From the NCBI GenBank assembly GCA_003508835.1, contig PUFA01000144.1, forward strand, positions 2,170,001-2,234,000: DNA of 64,000 nt, given 5' to 3'. The notes below the pieces were generated by a model. That model was given only the letters and a program-made list of their open reading frames with translations, ran no database searches and was not told where the DNA came from. The position numbers and the translations under genes are program-made. Source of the stretch: Eonycteris spelaea. Lineage: Eukaryota > Chordata > Mammalia > Chiroptera > Pteropodidae. Below are positions 43,400 to 55,024 of the stretch, piece by piece; position 1 is the stretch's first letter, and the number at the start of each line of letters is the position of its first letter.

Positions 43400-44025
43400 G
43401 GGCCCTCAAAAGGCTCTTCAAACCTGATGGCCCTTTCCAATGTACACTTTTCAGGGCTTACTTATCTTATAAACAAAACTGAACTCATTTTCCTGTTCTC
43501 AAACTTGTTCCTCAACATCTGCTGTCTTGGTGAAGGGCTTGACTATCCACCTGGGATCCCAAGTGAGACCACAGCGTCACCATCCTGCAACCTTCACATC
43601 CCCTCCGGCCCCAGGTCATTGCCATCTAAACCCCTCTCGACTCTGCCCTGACCTCTGTCCCCTGGTCTGCTCAGGATCACACCCCCGTCACCTCCTCCCC
43701 AGGTTCCCCCATGGCCTGGCACTGCCTGCCATCCTGATGGCATCTAACGCACTCATTATGTCCTGCCCTGTAGTATACTTGGCAAAGTCAGTCTTCCCAG
43801 AGCCCAACAGTCTCTGTCCCTTGTCCCATTTCTCCTGAGCCATCTCTGGCATGTCTTACACACTCAACCTCTGCTCCAGCTGCAGAACTAGCTACAGTTT
43901 CCCTAATACACCCCAGTCTCCCAAACCGCCATGCTTTGCACGTGCCAGTCTTTGTTCATGCAAATTCCTGCTTCCCAAATTATTAGTCATTCTTTTGGAC
44001 TTACCTCAAATACTAGCACTCTAGT
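43400..44025 (+). mobile_element. L2 LINE, internal and 3' part
   Basis: Sense L2 order is present: AACAAAACTGAACTCATTTT, CTCAAACTTGTTCCTCAACA, GGCTTGACTATCCACCTGGG, and later TGCAAATTCCTGCTTCCCAA. It ends next to an L2 in the opposite orientation. Confidence 0.7.
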
Positions 44026-44044
44026 GAACACACCCAGCCCAAGC

Positions 44045-45260
44045 AGCATTCATTTATTTGTTCATTTGCACATTACTTCATTACTAATATTTGTTTAGTG
44101 TTAACTATGTGCCAGAGTCCGTGCTAGGTACTAGGGGAAACAGAACTAGGGCAATCAGTCCCCTGGTAGACAGAGTTTAGTGAGGATGCTGGAGAAGAGC
44201 AGCAGTCAGATACCCTTACTTAGGTTCCTGGCGATTGGAGCCTTTGATCTGAGCTTTGATGGATGGGTAGGAGTCAGCCAAGAAAGGAAATGGGGAGAAT
44301 GCTCCAGGCAGAGGGAAGAGGGCTCGAAAGCCCCAAGGCATGATCCTGCAGGAGGTGTCAGGTGATTCATCAGGTTAGCCCTTGAGGGTCAAGAGGAAGG
44401 CAAGGCCAGATCCAGAGTGTTTTAAATGGCACATGGAGAAAGCTTGATAAAGGGTGATGCTGATAGCAGTAAAGGCAATGGGAGCAACAGGTCTTCCTGG
44501 TCCCGAATGACAGGCCCTTTGGAAAGCTCAATTTGAGAACTATAATAGAGAGACAGATGAGAGTCGAGACTCTGGGCTGAGAGATCGGCAGTGCAGTTAA
44601 GAAATGCTGAAGGCCATGTCAGTGGCTGTGCTGAGGAAAGGGGCAGACAGATCAGGAAGGACTGTAGGTGGAGAACTGGCAGCACCTGGTGAGCACCTGG
44701 AAGGGAGGGCCGCAGGGGCTGCCCTGTTTCTGGCCGGGTGACTTGCGGGATGATGGTGGCACTCTCTGGAGTGGAAACCCTAAGGAGTAGCTTTGTGGGG
44801 TGACTATGAGTGCATCCTGGGACTTGCTGGGTTTGAGGTACACACAGTAGAGCCAATGGACAAATCCTCTCACCAGTTGGCTGCTGGAATCTGAACTTCA
44901 GGAAAATGTTCTGATTGAAAGATGGAATTTGGCAGTCATCAGCAAGTCAGCGTTTAGGAATTATCTCCCCCATGGAGGGAGAGAGCCGACTGAGAGGAGG
45001 TGAGTGTCCTACACAAACCCTGTACAACACTGGCATTAAAGGGGACGGCACGGATGAGGAGGGTGAGAGGCAGTGAGAGAGGAAGGAGGCAGAGAGCAGA
45101 ATGGAGTCCCAGAAGACAGGAGAGGAGAGTGGTTCAGAGAGGAGAGGGTGCTTAGCACAGATCAAGTGTGGTGAACATTGAGAAGTACCAGATTTTAGCA
45201 ATTTGGGGTTCGTTGGTGGCCCTGGTGACATTGGGTGAAAGTAGAGTGGCTGGCGAAGTG
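44045..45260 (-). mobile_element. L2 LINE, about 1.2 kb
   Basis: Starts with the reverse-complement 3' end (ATTCATTTATTTGTTCATTT, then TAACTATGTGCCAGAGTCCG). It continues inward with GCTCCAGGCAGAGGGAAGAG, the AAAGCCCCAAGGCATGATCC segment and TTTGGCAGTCATCAGCAAGT. Minus-strand frames of up to 156 codons here are probably decayed L2 sequence or chance. Confidence 0.75.
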
Positions 45261-46300
45261 CAGGGCAGCAAAGGGAAGGAGAAGGTTGGGAAGCTGAGAT
45301 GATGGCTAGTACGGCTGTGGGTCCCGAGTGAGACAAACAAGGGGGCGGATCCACAGCGAGGCTGAAAGGATTAGCCTTGGGCCAGCACAGAACTGCCTCT
45401 CTGCGCACGGAGGGCACAAGGGTGGAAGGAAGGTAGGTGAATATTCATATGAACTAGCCAGGAAAGCGGGTGCCAGTCAAATTCTCTGGGAAGCAGACGC
45501 CAAATGGAGTTAGACGTGGAAGAGATTTAGTCGGGGTAACCCCTGTGAAAGAGAGAAAGGGGGAACAGGAGGAGGCAGAGAAGGCCTTCAAGCAGAGAGC
45601 AGGCAGAGCCTCAGACTTGGGGAGAAGTGGCTGGATCCTCCCACCCCTGCACGATCAATCACCGCTCCTCGCTGGCTACAGCTGGGGTATGTGAGCCTCC
45701 CCCCAACCCCCGCCCCTCAGTTTCCCCCTGGCAGGGAGAACTGAGCAGAGAAATGGGATTTGGGTTGTTTGTCCCAAGTACGGTGGAGAGGTTATGGAGC
45801 AGAGGACAGCAGGAAAGATTTAGAACAATTCTAGGGAGAGAGGAGAGGCAAACACTGGCTGTTTGGTTGCGACTGGAGGCCTGACATTTGTAGGAGCTCC
45901 AATCACCTCACTGGGGAGATGAGGGCAGTGGGAGGTTGACCTGACCCAGAGCTGGAGTGCCCCAGTCTGGTCAGGAGCAGTGGGATGATAGAGGAGAGAG
46001 AGGTTGGTAGGTTTGGGGAAGATGTGTCAGGTGTGAGGGAAAGGGTCTGGGCCTTCAGGAGAGGGAGGGCAGGTGAAAAGGGAAGGGTGCAGGGGAATCC
46101 TATGAGGTTGAGGGTAAGGATGGTGGGAACTGTAGATGAAAACTCTGGAAAGGAAAAGGCTGCTATTAGAGAGTGGAGGAGATTCAGAAATTGTTTTAGA
46201 GCAGAAGTAGAAGAGTTCTGGGTAATGACAACATGGGTGGCTGAGGAGGGCATGGAGCCATCAAGCCACAGCCGGGCTGTTCCCAGGATATGGGGTTATG
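45261..46300. other. Unassigned purine-rich intergenic sequence
   Basis: G/A-rich sequence that may be further L2 debris; no gene was recognised. Confidence 0.35.
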
Positions 46301-46301
46301 G

Positions 46302-46345
46302 GCATGTTTATATTGGCATGTTTATAATGGCATGTTTATATTCCT
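46302..46345. repeat. Three-copy short tandem repeat
   Basis: The word GGCATGTTTATA occurs three times in succession with a period of about 14 bases. Confidence 0.85.
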
Positions 46346-46517
46346 GTTACATCCCCTGTCAGCTAGCTGCCCTACACCCCTGTGTCTGACGGCGCCCAGA
46401 GCTTTTGGGGGCAGGGCTGGTCCTTGGGCACAGAGCAGGCCCTGGTCACTTGCCTTGTAGCTCCCCCATCCTTTAGAAAATTGGTAAATGTGGAAAGCAC
46501 CCAAAAGTACTTGAGGA

Positions 46518-47567
46518 AAAGATTGTTTATAACGAAAAGATAGCCAATCAAATAGGAGAAGATATTCACCTATGATACATCTGATAAGGGGTTAATATCC
46601 AAAATTTATAAAGAACTCATACAACTCAACAACAAGAACAAAAACAATCCAATTAAAAAATGGGCAGAAGACTGAATAGGTATTTCTCCAAAGAGGAAAT
46701 ACCGATGGTCAAATAGACATATGAAAAGCTGCTCAAGGTCACTAATATCAGAGAATGCAAATTAAAACCACAATGAGAAATTACTTCACACCTGTCAGAA
46801 TGGCTATCATCAGTAAATCAAAAAACAAGTGTTGGCGAGGATGCAGAGAAAAGAGAACCTTCACGCACTGTTGTTGGGATTGCAAAATAGTACAGCCACT
46901 ATGGAAAACAGTCTGGTGGTTCCTCAAAAAAATGAAAATATGACCCAGCAACTGCACTTTTGGGTATTTACCAAAGAAAACCAAAACACTCATTCGTAAA
47001 GATCTATGCGTCCCTATGTTCATGGCAGCACTATTCACAATAACCAAGATATGGAAGCTACCTAAATGCCCATCAACAATCGGATAAAGGAGTTATAGTT
47101 CGTCTATAAAATGGAATATTACTCAACTATAAAAAAAAAATGAAATCCTACCATTTGCAACAACACAGATGGGCCAGAGGTTATTATGCTGAGTAAAATA
47201 AGTCAGAGAAAGATAAATACCATGTGATTTCACTTGTATGTGGAATCTAAGGAACAAAAGGAGCAAACTAAACGAAAACAGACTCACAGATACAGAGGAC
47301 AATCCAGTAACTGCCAGAGGGAAAGCGGGTTGGGGTGCTGGGTGAAAAGGGCGAAGAGATGAAGAAGTACAAATTAGTAGCTACACAATAGTCATGGGGA
47401 CGTAGAGTACAGGGCAGGGAATCAAGTTAATGGTGTAGTAATGGTCATGTGTCGAGCCAGATGGGTGATAGACTAATCAGGGGATCACTTCGTAAACTAT
47501 ATAAAAGTCTAACCAACGTACTGTACACCTGAAACTAATTTTTTAAAAAATTTAAAGATTGTTTATA
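46518..47567 (+). mobile_element. LINE-1, 5'-truncated, with perfect target-site duplication
   Basis: The insertion runs from about 46532 to 47553. It contains the end of ORF2 (GATAAGGGGTTAATATCCAA, ACTCAACAACAAGAACAAAA, TGACCCAGCAACTGCACTTT), followed by a 3'UTR and a short A-rich end. It is flanked by a perfect 14-bp duplication, AAAGATTGTTTATA, at 46518-46531 and 47554-47567. The ORF2 part is broken by stops, so it encodes no product. It is the least diverged L1 in the window. Confidence 0.93.
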
Positions 47568-49525
47568 GCAGGTACATTTGAATTTGCCAAGAAACTTCTA
47601 CCAGCTTCACGCACTTAGGGACAGAGGCCAAGTCCATGGTGTGCTCCCTGATTCCACGTTTTCATTGGTAAAATGCAGGCCTTGCTGAGCAATAAAGGGA
47701 AAAGGAGTGGATAGTGAAGGAGACACGAGCCAGCATGCCTCACTGGGCCAGTCACTACGTAGGTGCCCAAAATCTTTTTATCGAATGAAGGGTAGGCTGA
47801 ATGTAAGGGCCGGGCCTGGCCAAGTTTGCCTATTTAACATCCCTCACCCTTTCCCCATGGTTGATGAATTCCATAAATTTCCTTTCTGGCCAGCAGAAAG
47901 CAAATTTACATGGCCTTGGGACCACAGGCATATGTTGAAGACCGCACACCTCAGGGCACAAAGGGAAATACCTGTCCTTACTCAAAAGTTACGGGAAATT
48001 GCTAAATGGGCCAAAAGAAGAACCAGCGTGCTTGCTGCTCTCTGTTCTCTCCCCCACACCCTGGCTGTTGCTTCATGGAGGGTCAAAACAAGCAAGATAA
48101 AATCTGTCCGACTCATAGTTCCAAAGAAACAGGAGTGAGAAGTGTGACCCAACTGCAGCGCTGCCCCTCCCTGCCCCATTTCTCCCCAGCAGGTGGCCTG
48201 AGGCGGCCCCGACCCAGGATGGGTGACCTCTGTGGCCGTGCCCCGCTTGCACTCATGTCTCCAGGCTTTCATTTTGAGACTCTATTCTGATCTCTCGTGA
48301 GATCCAAATCTGGTTTCATTTCTGGATGGTGAGCCCAGCTGTTTTCCTCTTCTCTGACAAAAAGTTGGGTGTAAATCAGGAAGGAGAGGAAACCCATGAT
48401 CCCCCAGCCCCTGCTATTGGTCACTAGCTTCTCAGAGGACTTACTTATTGTGGTGGCTTTCCTTGGAAGCCAGGTCCAACCCCACAGTGCCTCACTCACT
48501 CCAACCTGACCTTGGTGAGGCAGCAATGTGGACAGGCAGCCTTCACTCCATACCTAACCACGAGGGGCCACCCCAGGTCGACTCGGAGCCCTGAGTTTGA
48601 GTGGAAGCCCTCAGGCAGGCCATGGGACCCCAAGGGGACTGAGTCTCTCCTATGTAGGAGAGATATCACAAAGACATGCTTCTGGATGTAAAACACATCC
48701 TTCCTGGAACCTGACACAGGGCCCTTGCCCCAAGGTAACTTTATTTATTTATTTTTAAAATTTTATAAGAGTTTACTTGAGCCAAAACTGATGACAGATG
48801 CCTGGGAGCAAGACCTCAAATGCTCCAAACTAGAGATGATTTTAGATCATTATTTGTTGAATGCTGTACAGAATTATTTGAGTGAATGGATGAATAACAA
48901 TGATACTGAGTCAGGAGCCTTCAAAACCTGTACACTTCTGGGTCAAGAAAGCCTTTTTCTAGCCTTTTTCCTTTCACCCGGTGATTCCATGTTACCCCAC
49001 CTGGGGTCGACCAGGCCAGGCCCCCTTCTCCCTCCAGGTTCGGAGTGTCTCAGTCATGGTGCGATGTCTCTTCTCCACATAGGCAACAGTTATCTCCTCC
49101 CCATGCTTCATTCCCACTCTCCTCTGTCTCTGTCATTGTGCCCCGTGCTAAGAACACCTGGAGAGCCCTAACCCAGATCAACCTATGTAAAACTAAGGTT
49201 AGAAAGTGCTAGAAAGCACTCCCCACCCCGCCGCCCCTGCCATACACACATACACAGAAGTAGCACAAACTGGGCAAAAATGTAAAAATTCAATTTCACC
49301 TAATCATATATTTTTAATTACGGAATTTCCCAGTGTCTCAAAAGAAAATTACAACCCGTAGACAAGCATGTATAAGTAAACAACATAAAGACACTGGCAG
49401 CAAGCCCACTGCTGGTGGGAAATCACCAGTGAGGGGAACTCTGCTCCCCCTCTAAGAGTTCTGTAATTGTTTCAGATGTGTCACTCCTCCTCTCTGAACA
49501 TACTGTAAGTTGTGTAAGATGCTGT
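47568..49525. other. Unassigned intergenic sequence
   Basis: About 2 kb in which I see no gene, RNA or repeat. A 143-codon plus-strand frame (47707-48138) and a 148-codon frame (48725-49171) match no family I know. Confidence 0.4.
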
Positions 49526-49527
49526 CG

Positions 49528-49690
49528 AAAGAGCCCAGAGCTGAAAGGCAGGAACCTCAAGTTCTAAACCCACAATGGCCCCCAAGTTGCTGTGTGACCT
49601 TGAGTGAACTCCTTGGCATCTCTGGGCTGTCCTGTTTCCGACAAAATGAAGGATGGCCTTTAGAACTTCTGTCTTAGATTTCTACTGTAC
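49528..49690 (+). mobile_element. MIR SINE
   Basis: CAAGTTCTAAACCCACAATG, AGTTGCTGTGTGACCTTGAG, TGAACTCCTTGGCATCTCTG and CTGTTTCCGACAAAATGAAG follow MIR in order. Confidence 0.85.
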
Positions 49691-50575
49691 TCACAGGGCC
49701 TGGCCCAGTACTGCCTGGGAAAGGTTTGATAAGTAGAATCGGAAAGAAATGGCCCAACATGATATTTTTTTCCAACATGATTTTTAAATCAGTATAACTC
49801 CAAACCTGGATTTAGTTAAGATTTGGATAAGTAAGGTACCATTTCTCAAAAAGTTCATAGGAAAGTGGGATAGAATGCATCTTTGGGAGGCTACAAGGTC
49901 TTGGAATTTTCTTTTGCCACAACCAATTTTTAGCCCCTGGGGTAAAGGAGAGAGAAGTGGAACATAGAAGTAGGAGTAATTCTGTGGGAGTGGTGGAGGG
50001 ACTGGTGTGACAGAATCACTGAGGGGGAAGCTGGTTGGTGTCATTCTGAGCTGAACCACCCCAGGCCATCTTGGATCCATCTCCAGGTGGTAAGCCCCTG
50101 CTGTGGGTCCCAGCCCTTGGGTGGTACACGATGACAGACAGTGGCATGTGTCTGCTCAGAGACTGGATGAAAACCAGACATCACTTCCCAAAAAGGAAGC
50201 AGGCTGAGGTGCCCTTGGACTGCCTTTGCATGGACACAACCGGCCACGTGCCTGTCTCAGCCACTGGAGAAAGGAGGACAGCTCTCTGCATGGGAGACAT
50301 GTGGGCAGGGTCCTGAGCCTTGCACCCAGGCAGTTACCAGACTCTGAGAAATGAAATGCTTATTCTCACCCCCAAGAGAATTTCGTCCCCATGGAGTTCT
50401 TATGCTCCTCCCAGCAATCTCTCTCCATCTCTTCAGGACTCAGTGGCACAAGAACCTGGGAGTCTTTTCCCAGATTGATTCTGAGGATGGTCACATTCTC
50501 GTCCCAGAACATCTGCCTTCCAATTCCCTGTGATCCCCTGAGGGGACACAGCCAGGTGGGCTGGAAGCTAAGCTC
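49691..50575. other. Unassigned intergenic sequence
   Basis: No recognised feature. Confidence 0.4.
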
Positions 50576-50579
50576 AGAG

Positions 50580-50760
50580 TCAGGCCAGCGTCACCCCTCA
50601 CCTACCATGGCTGTGGAAAAGCTACCTGGCCTGTCTTCTTTCACCAGATAAAGACAATAGGATCAACCCAACAAGCAGTTGTGCGGATTAAAGGAGAGAA
50701 TGCACAGATGGCGCTTCACTCAGTCCAGAACACAGCTCGCTCGTCTTTACCATGATGATT
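50580..50760 (+). mobile_element. MIR SINE fragment, weak
   Basis: AAAGACAATAGGATCAACCC, then GTTGTGCGGATTAAAGGAGA and GCGCTTCACTCAGTCCAGAA, match the 3' half of MIR. Confidence 0.6.
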
Positions 50761-51655
50761 ACACAGAGCTATAAAAAAACTCTCACAGATTAAGCCAACT
50801 ATAAGCCTCATTAAAAATCTGTTCTCCTGGTCAGGTCACATGACCAAAAAAGGCCAGAAACTCCAAAATAAAAGAAAACCTTACAGTGGCTGACTCTAGG
50901 ACTAGAAGTATCTAGGGCTGCTTTCGAGGTTATGGAACCCAACCCCTCATTGCACAACTGAGGAAACAGGCTCAGAGACAATGGCTGATGTTCCTGAGGC
51001 CACCCTGCAGGTCTGTGACAGTATTTGGACAAGAGGACATATCTTCCAATTTCTTCTCAGTGTGGCCATATTATTTTCTCAGATATCAATTTGTGTTTAG
51101 ATGGTTACATTTTTCCCTTCCTTCCCATTCCAAGAAGGTCTTGGCTCTGTCCTCTTTGAGTGCTAGGACCAGAAAGAAGCTTTTCTCTCCTTTATGTCTA
51201 TTTTCCTAAGTCTGAGCTCCTTGCAGACTCTGAGGGGAGTGTCTCGAAGGCTCCCTGGGAGGGAGGAAATGAGAGGAGAGGGGAGAGAGGAACCAGGGAT
51301 CAGGAAAAAGGACTGAGACCCAGTTCTGAACCTCCAGGGATGAGCAGGCCTTAGAGGCAGGGAGGCAGGGCCCTGGGGGCAGAGTCTGAACCTCACAGGG
51401 CACTGGGGCCTATGAGAGTGGAGAGCCCACAGAAGTGCCCCTTTCCTGGGCAGCACCATAAGCCTCCTGGATTCTGGGGTGACCCTTACTGACAGGGGAC
51501 CTATAATGACCATGATGGAATTTTCTCCCTGTCAGGAAAGAGCTCAGGGTTGGAACTGAGTTGATCTCAGGAGCATTTCTTGCCCTCCTGGAATATTAAA
51601 TTGTGATTCATACTGCCCACATAAAGCACTTTTTAGTCCCCTACATGACATTATT
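50761..51655. other. Unassigned intergenic sequence
   Basis: A degraded MIR-like segment (CACAACTGAGGAAACAGGCT) occurs near 50955. Nothing else was recognised. Confidence 0.4.
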
Positions 51656-51659
51656 CACT

Positions 51660-51865
51660 ATGACCATACCATTCATTTGTATGGTGATCCACAAAATGCC
51701 TTCACAATCGTCCATTTGGTCTCTAAGATCCTGCCTGCTAACCAGATGAAAAAACTACAACTCAGAAAATAGACCAACTTGTTCAAGTTCACATAGGTAG
51801 TAAGAAAACTAGGATGAAACTCCAATTCTCCTGACTCCTAGATGGTGCTCTTCTGTACTACTTTT
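51660..51865 (-). mobile_element. MIR SINE
   Basis: AACCAGATGAAAAAACTACA, AACTTGTTCAAGTTCACATA and GGTAGTAAGAAAACTAGGAT follow reverse-complement MIR order. Confidence 0.8.
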
Positions 51866-52039
51866 GCACACAGCTGGCTTCCCGCTCTCTCAAAGAACAC
51901 ACCTCATGCCACCCAGTTCCACAGCCAGGGCAGGCCTCTGAGGGAGCATGGGGGCAGGCCCACCCTCCCTGAGAGGTCCTGCCTTGGTGACTACACGATG
52001 CACTAACAGCTTTCTAGATGCTCGCTTGACACTGATTGT
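51866..52039. other. Unassigned intergenic sequence
   Basis: No recognised feature. Confidence 0.4.
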
Positions 52040-53640
52040 ATGTGAGCTTGAATGGAAGTTAAAGGTTTAGACATTAACAAAACCTTTACAGATAACTGGG
52101 AAATCAAAAACAAAAAGTACTACTGCCCACCAAACAGATTTTAAAAATCAGTAAACCTACTGGCAATTATGAAATGCCCACAAATTACTTTATTGTTGTT
52201 ACTGTTAAGTCTATTAGGTTGCCCAAGTCTTTTTCCCCCTAGAGTATTGGTGGGAATATAAATTGATAAATTGATACAACTTTTCTACACACACACACAC
52301 ACACACACAGAGACACCCCAAAAGCCTTAAAAGTACTCACGCTCTTAATACAACATGGTGTCTTGGACTGCATCCTGGAATGGAAAAAGGGACATTAGTA
52401 AGAAAACCATTGCAAGCCAAATCAAGCCTGGCATTTAGTCAATAGTAGCAAACCAATGTTAATTTATTAGTTTTTACAAATATACTCTGGTTAGGTAAGA
52501 TATTAATGTTAGAGAAAGCTGGATGAATGGTACATGGGAACTCTCTGTACTATCATAGTAACTTTTCTATACATCTAAAATTATTTCAAAACCAAAGAGT
52601 GTTCACACTCTTTTACCCAGATTTTACTTCTAAGAATTTACCTCAAAACTTATCAGAGATGTAGGTGGACATTTATGTACAAGGATATTGAACCAAGAAA
52701 ATGTGGAAATTATCTACATGTCCAAGAATAGCAGATTGATTAAATAAGTTATAATGCATCCAATGATGATAGAATGTGGTCATATAATGATATTTATTGA
52801 CTTATAATGATATTTATTGACATGGAAAATGCTTACAATAGAAGGTAAAGTGAAACAATCAGGACATAAAACAATGTATTTTAAGTGCAATACAATTTTT
52901 AAAATGATGCACATAAGCAAGACAAGAAAGAAATACGCCAATACATTAGAGGCAGTTATTAATGGGTTATATAATTTAAATAAATTTTATTTTCTTCTGA
53001 ATACATTTATGTACATTTTATACAAGGAACATAAGTTATGTTTATAATCAGGGGGAAAAAGTTATCAAAAATCCCCAAATCATGGCAGTTCCTCAAAAAT
53101 TTAAACACAGAATTACCATATGACCCAGCAATTCCACTACTAGTTATATACACAAGAGAAGTGAAAACATATCCACACACAAAAAAACTGTATATGAATG
53201 TTCAGAGCAATATTATTTATAATGGCCAAAAAGTGGAAATGATCCACATGTCCATCAGGGTAAATAAAATGTGATTTATTCATACAATAGAATATTATTC
53301 AGTAATAAGAATGAAGTGCTGATATATGCTTCAATATGGATGAACCTTGAAACCATTAAGTGAAAGATGCCAGAATGAAAAGACCACTTATTATATGATT
53401 CTATTCATATAAAATGTCTATAGTAAGTAAATACATACATAGATACAGAAAGTAGATTACTGATTGTCAGGGACTGGGGGTAGGGAATGACTACTAATAG
53501 ATCCAGGGTTTCTTTTTGGGGTGATAAAATGTTCTGGAATTCGATAGTGATGACGGTTGTATAACCTTATGAATATACTAAAAATCACTAAAATGTACAC
53601 TTTAAAGGAAGAATTTTGTGGTTTGTGGATTTATTTTCTC
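52040..53640 (+). mobile_element. Cluster of old LINE-1 3' fragments, sense
   Basis: At least two pieces. 52240-52600 ends in a 3'UTR closing (GGAACTCTCTGTACTATCAT, TTCTATACATCTAAAATTAT). 52610-53640 carries late ORF2 text twice over (ACATTTATGTACAAGGATAT and again ATGACCCAGCAATTCCACTA) and an L1M 3'UTR ending GTACACTTTAAAGGAAGAAT with an A-run at 53641. A CA microsatellite at about 52288-52309 lies inside. Confidence 0.8.
52786..52822 (+). repeat. Tandem duplication of about 18 bp
   Basis: The word TATAATGATATTTATTGAC occurs twice in succession inside the L1 cluster. Confidence 0.85.
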
Positions 53641-54054
53641 AAAAAAAAAAAAAAGAGAAAGCAAAAAAATTCCCCTACCCAAATGCCACATTTCACTGTT
53701 TCTCATAATTCTTTTTAGAAAAAAAATGTTTTCCTTACTTTCAAATGATGCTCAGGCTAATAGAACCCAGCTTCCTCACCCTTCCCCCACCTCCCCCTGC
53801 AGCCAGGCCTCTGTAAACAGAGCAGGTGGCTGTTTATGTGGTGCATGGAACCCTGAGAAGGTGATTGCAACAGCAAATCTTCTGTCAATCAGTTCCTTCC
53901 TTCCCCACCAGTAGGTTTGTTCATTTGTTCCTTCTTCCTCCCTCCCTCCCATACTACACTGTCCAGGGGGCCCCACAACAAAGAGCTAATCTTAAGAGTT
54001 GCCCTTTAAAATAGACACTGTCCCACTAAATCTCCCCTATAAAATACAAGTTTT
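53641..54054. other. Unassigned intergenic sequence
   Basis: Begins with the A-run of the L1 piece. No recognised feature otherwise. Confidence 0.4.
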
Positions 54055-54297
54055 CTGTATTTTAAATTCTCTTTATTTATTTATTTATTTTTAGGTGAGG
54101 CAACCCTTGGTTGACCTCACAGATTGAAAGGACCTTACAATACCTTATTATTATTATTATTTTATGCCTACAGAACCTGGTCTTCCTAAGTGGTCTCCCA
54201 TCCAAGTACTAACCAAGCCCAACCCTGCTTAGCTTCTGAGTACAGATGGGATTGGGCACGTTCAGGGTGGCATGGCCATAGACCTGTATTTTACATT
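54055..54297 (-). mobile_element. 5S rRNA-derived SINE (megabat MEG-R type), second copy
   Basis: On the minus strand, from about 54283 down, there is a 5S-like head with the A box AGCTAAGCAGGG (54234-54223) and C box TGGATGGGAGACC (54204-54192). An ATT-rich linker follows (54145-54165). Then comes the same tail as in the 18-kb copy (AAGGTCCTTTCAATCTGTGA, GGTCAACCAAGGGTTGCC), ending in AAATAAATAAAT units. CTGTATTTTAAATT at 54055-54068 and CTGTATTTTACATT at 54284-54297 form a 14-bp target-site duplication with one mismatch. Confidence 0.93.
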
Positions 54298-54862
54298 TTA
54301 AATTTACCACCTGTGTGGTAATTAATTGATTGGAGCCTTCTAACATACAGCTAGCTGAAAAGGAAGGAGACACAGAAGAGATAAGCTCTAGTAAGGACAA
54401 AGGGAGAGGAAAGGTACCTCCCAGAAGGGACAAACCTTGGTGGAGTAGAAGGGCACTGACAATAGGAATTTTCAGCATAAAGACTAATATGCTGACTTGC
54501 TAGTCCTGAGAAGGTATGCCTGCTTCTCACTTTTATTGGGCCAATGCTGGTCACTGTGATATCTTTGGCCTCTACATTGCGGCCCCCTCAGACCTAGGGA
54601 GGCCTTGGAGACATCCTGAGTGGATGACATTGCTGCAGTAGAATATGGGGAACAGAAAAGAGGAGAGAGGAGAGCAGAAGGGACTGGCAAAGCCAACAGG
54701 TATGCCCCTCCCCTAGGTCCTTCCCTCCCACAGCCCCGTGAAGGGCTCAGTACTTAAGGATGCTTGGCAATCCTCAGTACATGCATTTTCAGTTTGTCTC
54801 AGTTGAGCCTCTTGTTTTACTGGAAATCCAAGGTCTCCTAGTAGCTAGCCCTCCTAAGAACA
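54298..54862. other. Unassigned intergenic sequence
   Basis: No recognised feature. Confidence 0.4.
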
Positions 54863-54864
54863 TA

Positions 54865-55022
54865 CAGTAAGTCCTCACTAACATCATCAATAGGTTCTGC
54901 AACTTTAACAAAGTGATGTATACTAAAACCAATTTTATCACAAGCTAATTGATTTAAACTAGAGTTAAGTTTCTACAGCATTTTATCAATATCAGAATGA
55001 AATGTTGTTTAAGGACCTGCTG
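54865..55022. mobile_element. Tigger-type DNA transposon fossil
   Basis: A 158-bp non-autonomous element starting CAGTAAGTCCTCACTAAC and ending with an imperfect inverted copy (AAGGACCTGCTG). It is flanked by TA at 54863-54864 and 55023-55024. The interior (AACAAAGTGATGTATACTAA, CACAAGCTAATTGATTTAAA) matches the Tigger-related non-autonomous layout. Confidence 0.8.
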
Positions 55023-55024
55023 TA

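Noticed and set aside
44422..45417. Minus-strand frames of 144 and 156 codons
   Set aside because: They fall in an antisense L2 copy and read as low-complexity Pro/Ser/Leu sequence, not as a conserved L2 protein domain.
47707..48138. 143-codon plus-strand frame
   Set aside because: No domain, no similarity I can recognise, and no supporting splice or polyadenylation signal nearby.
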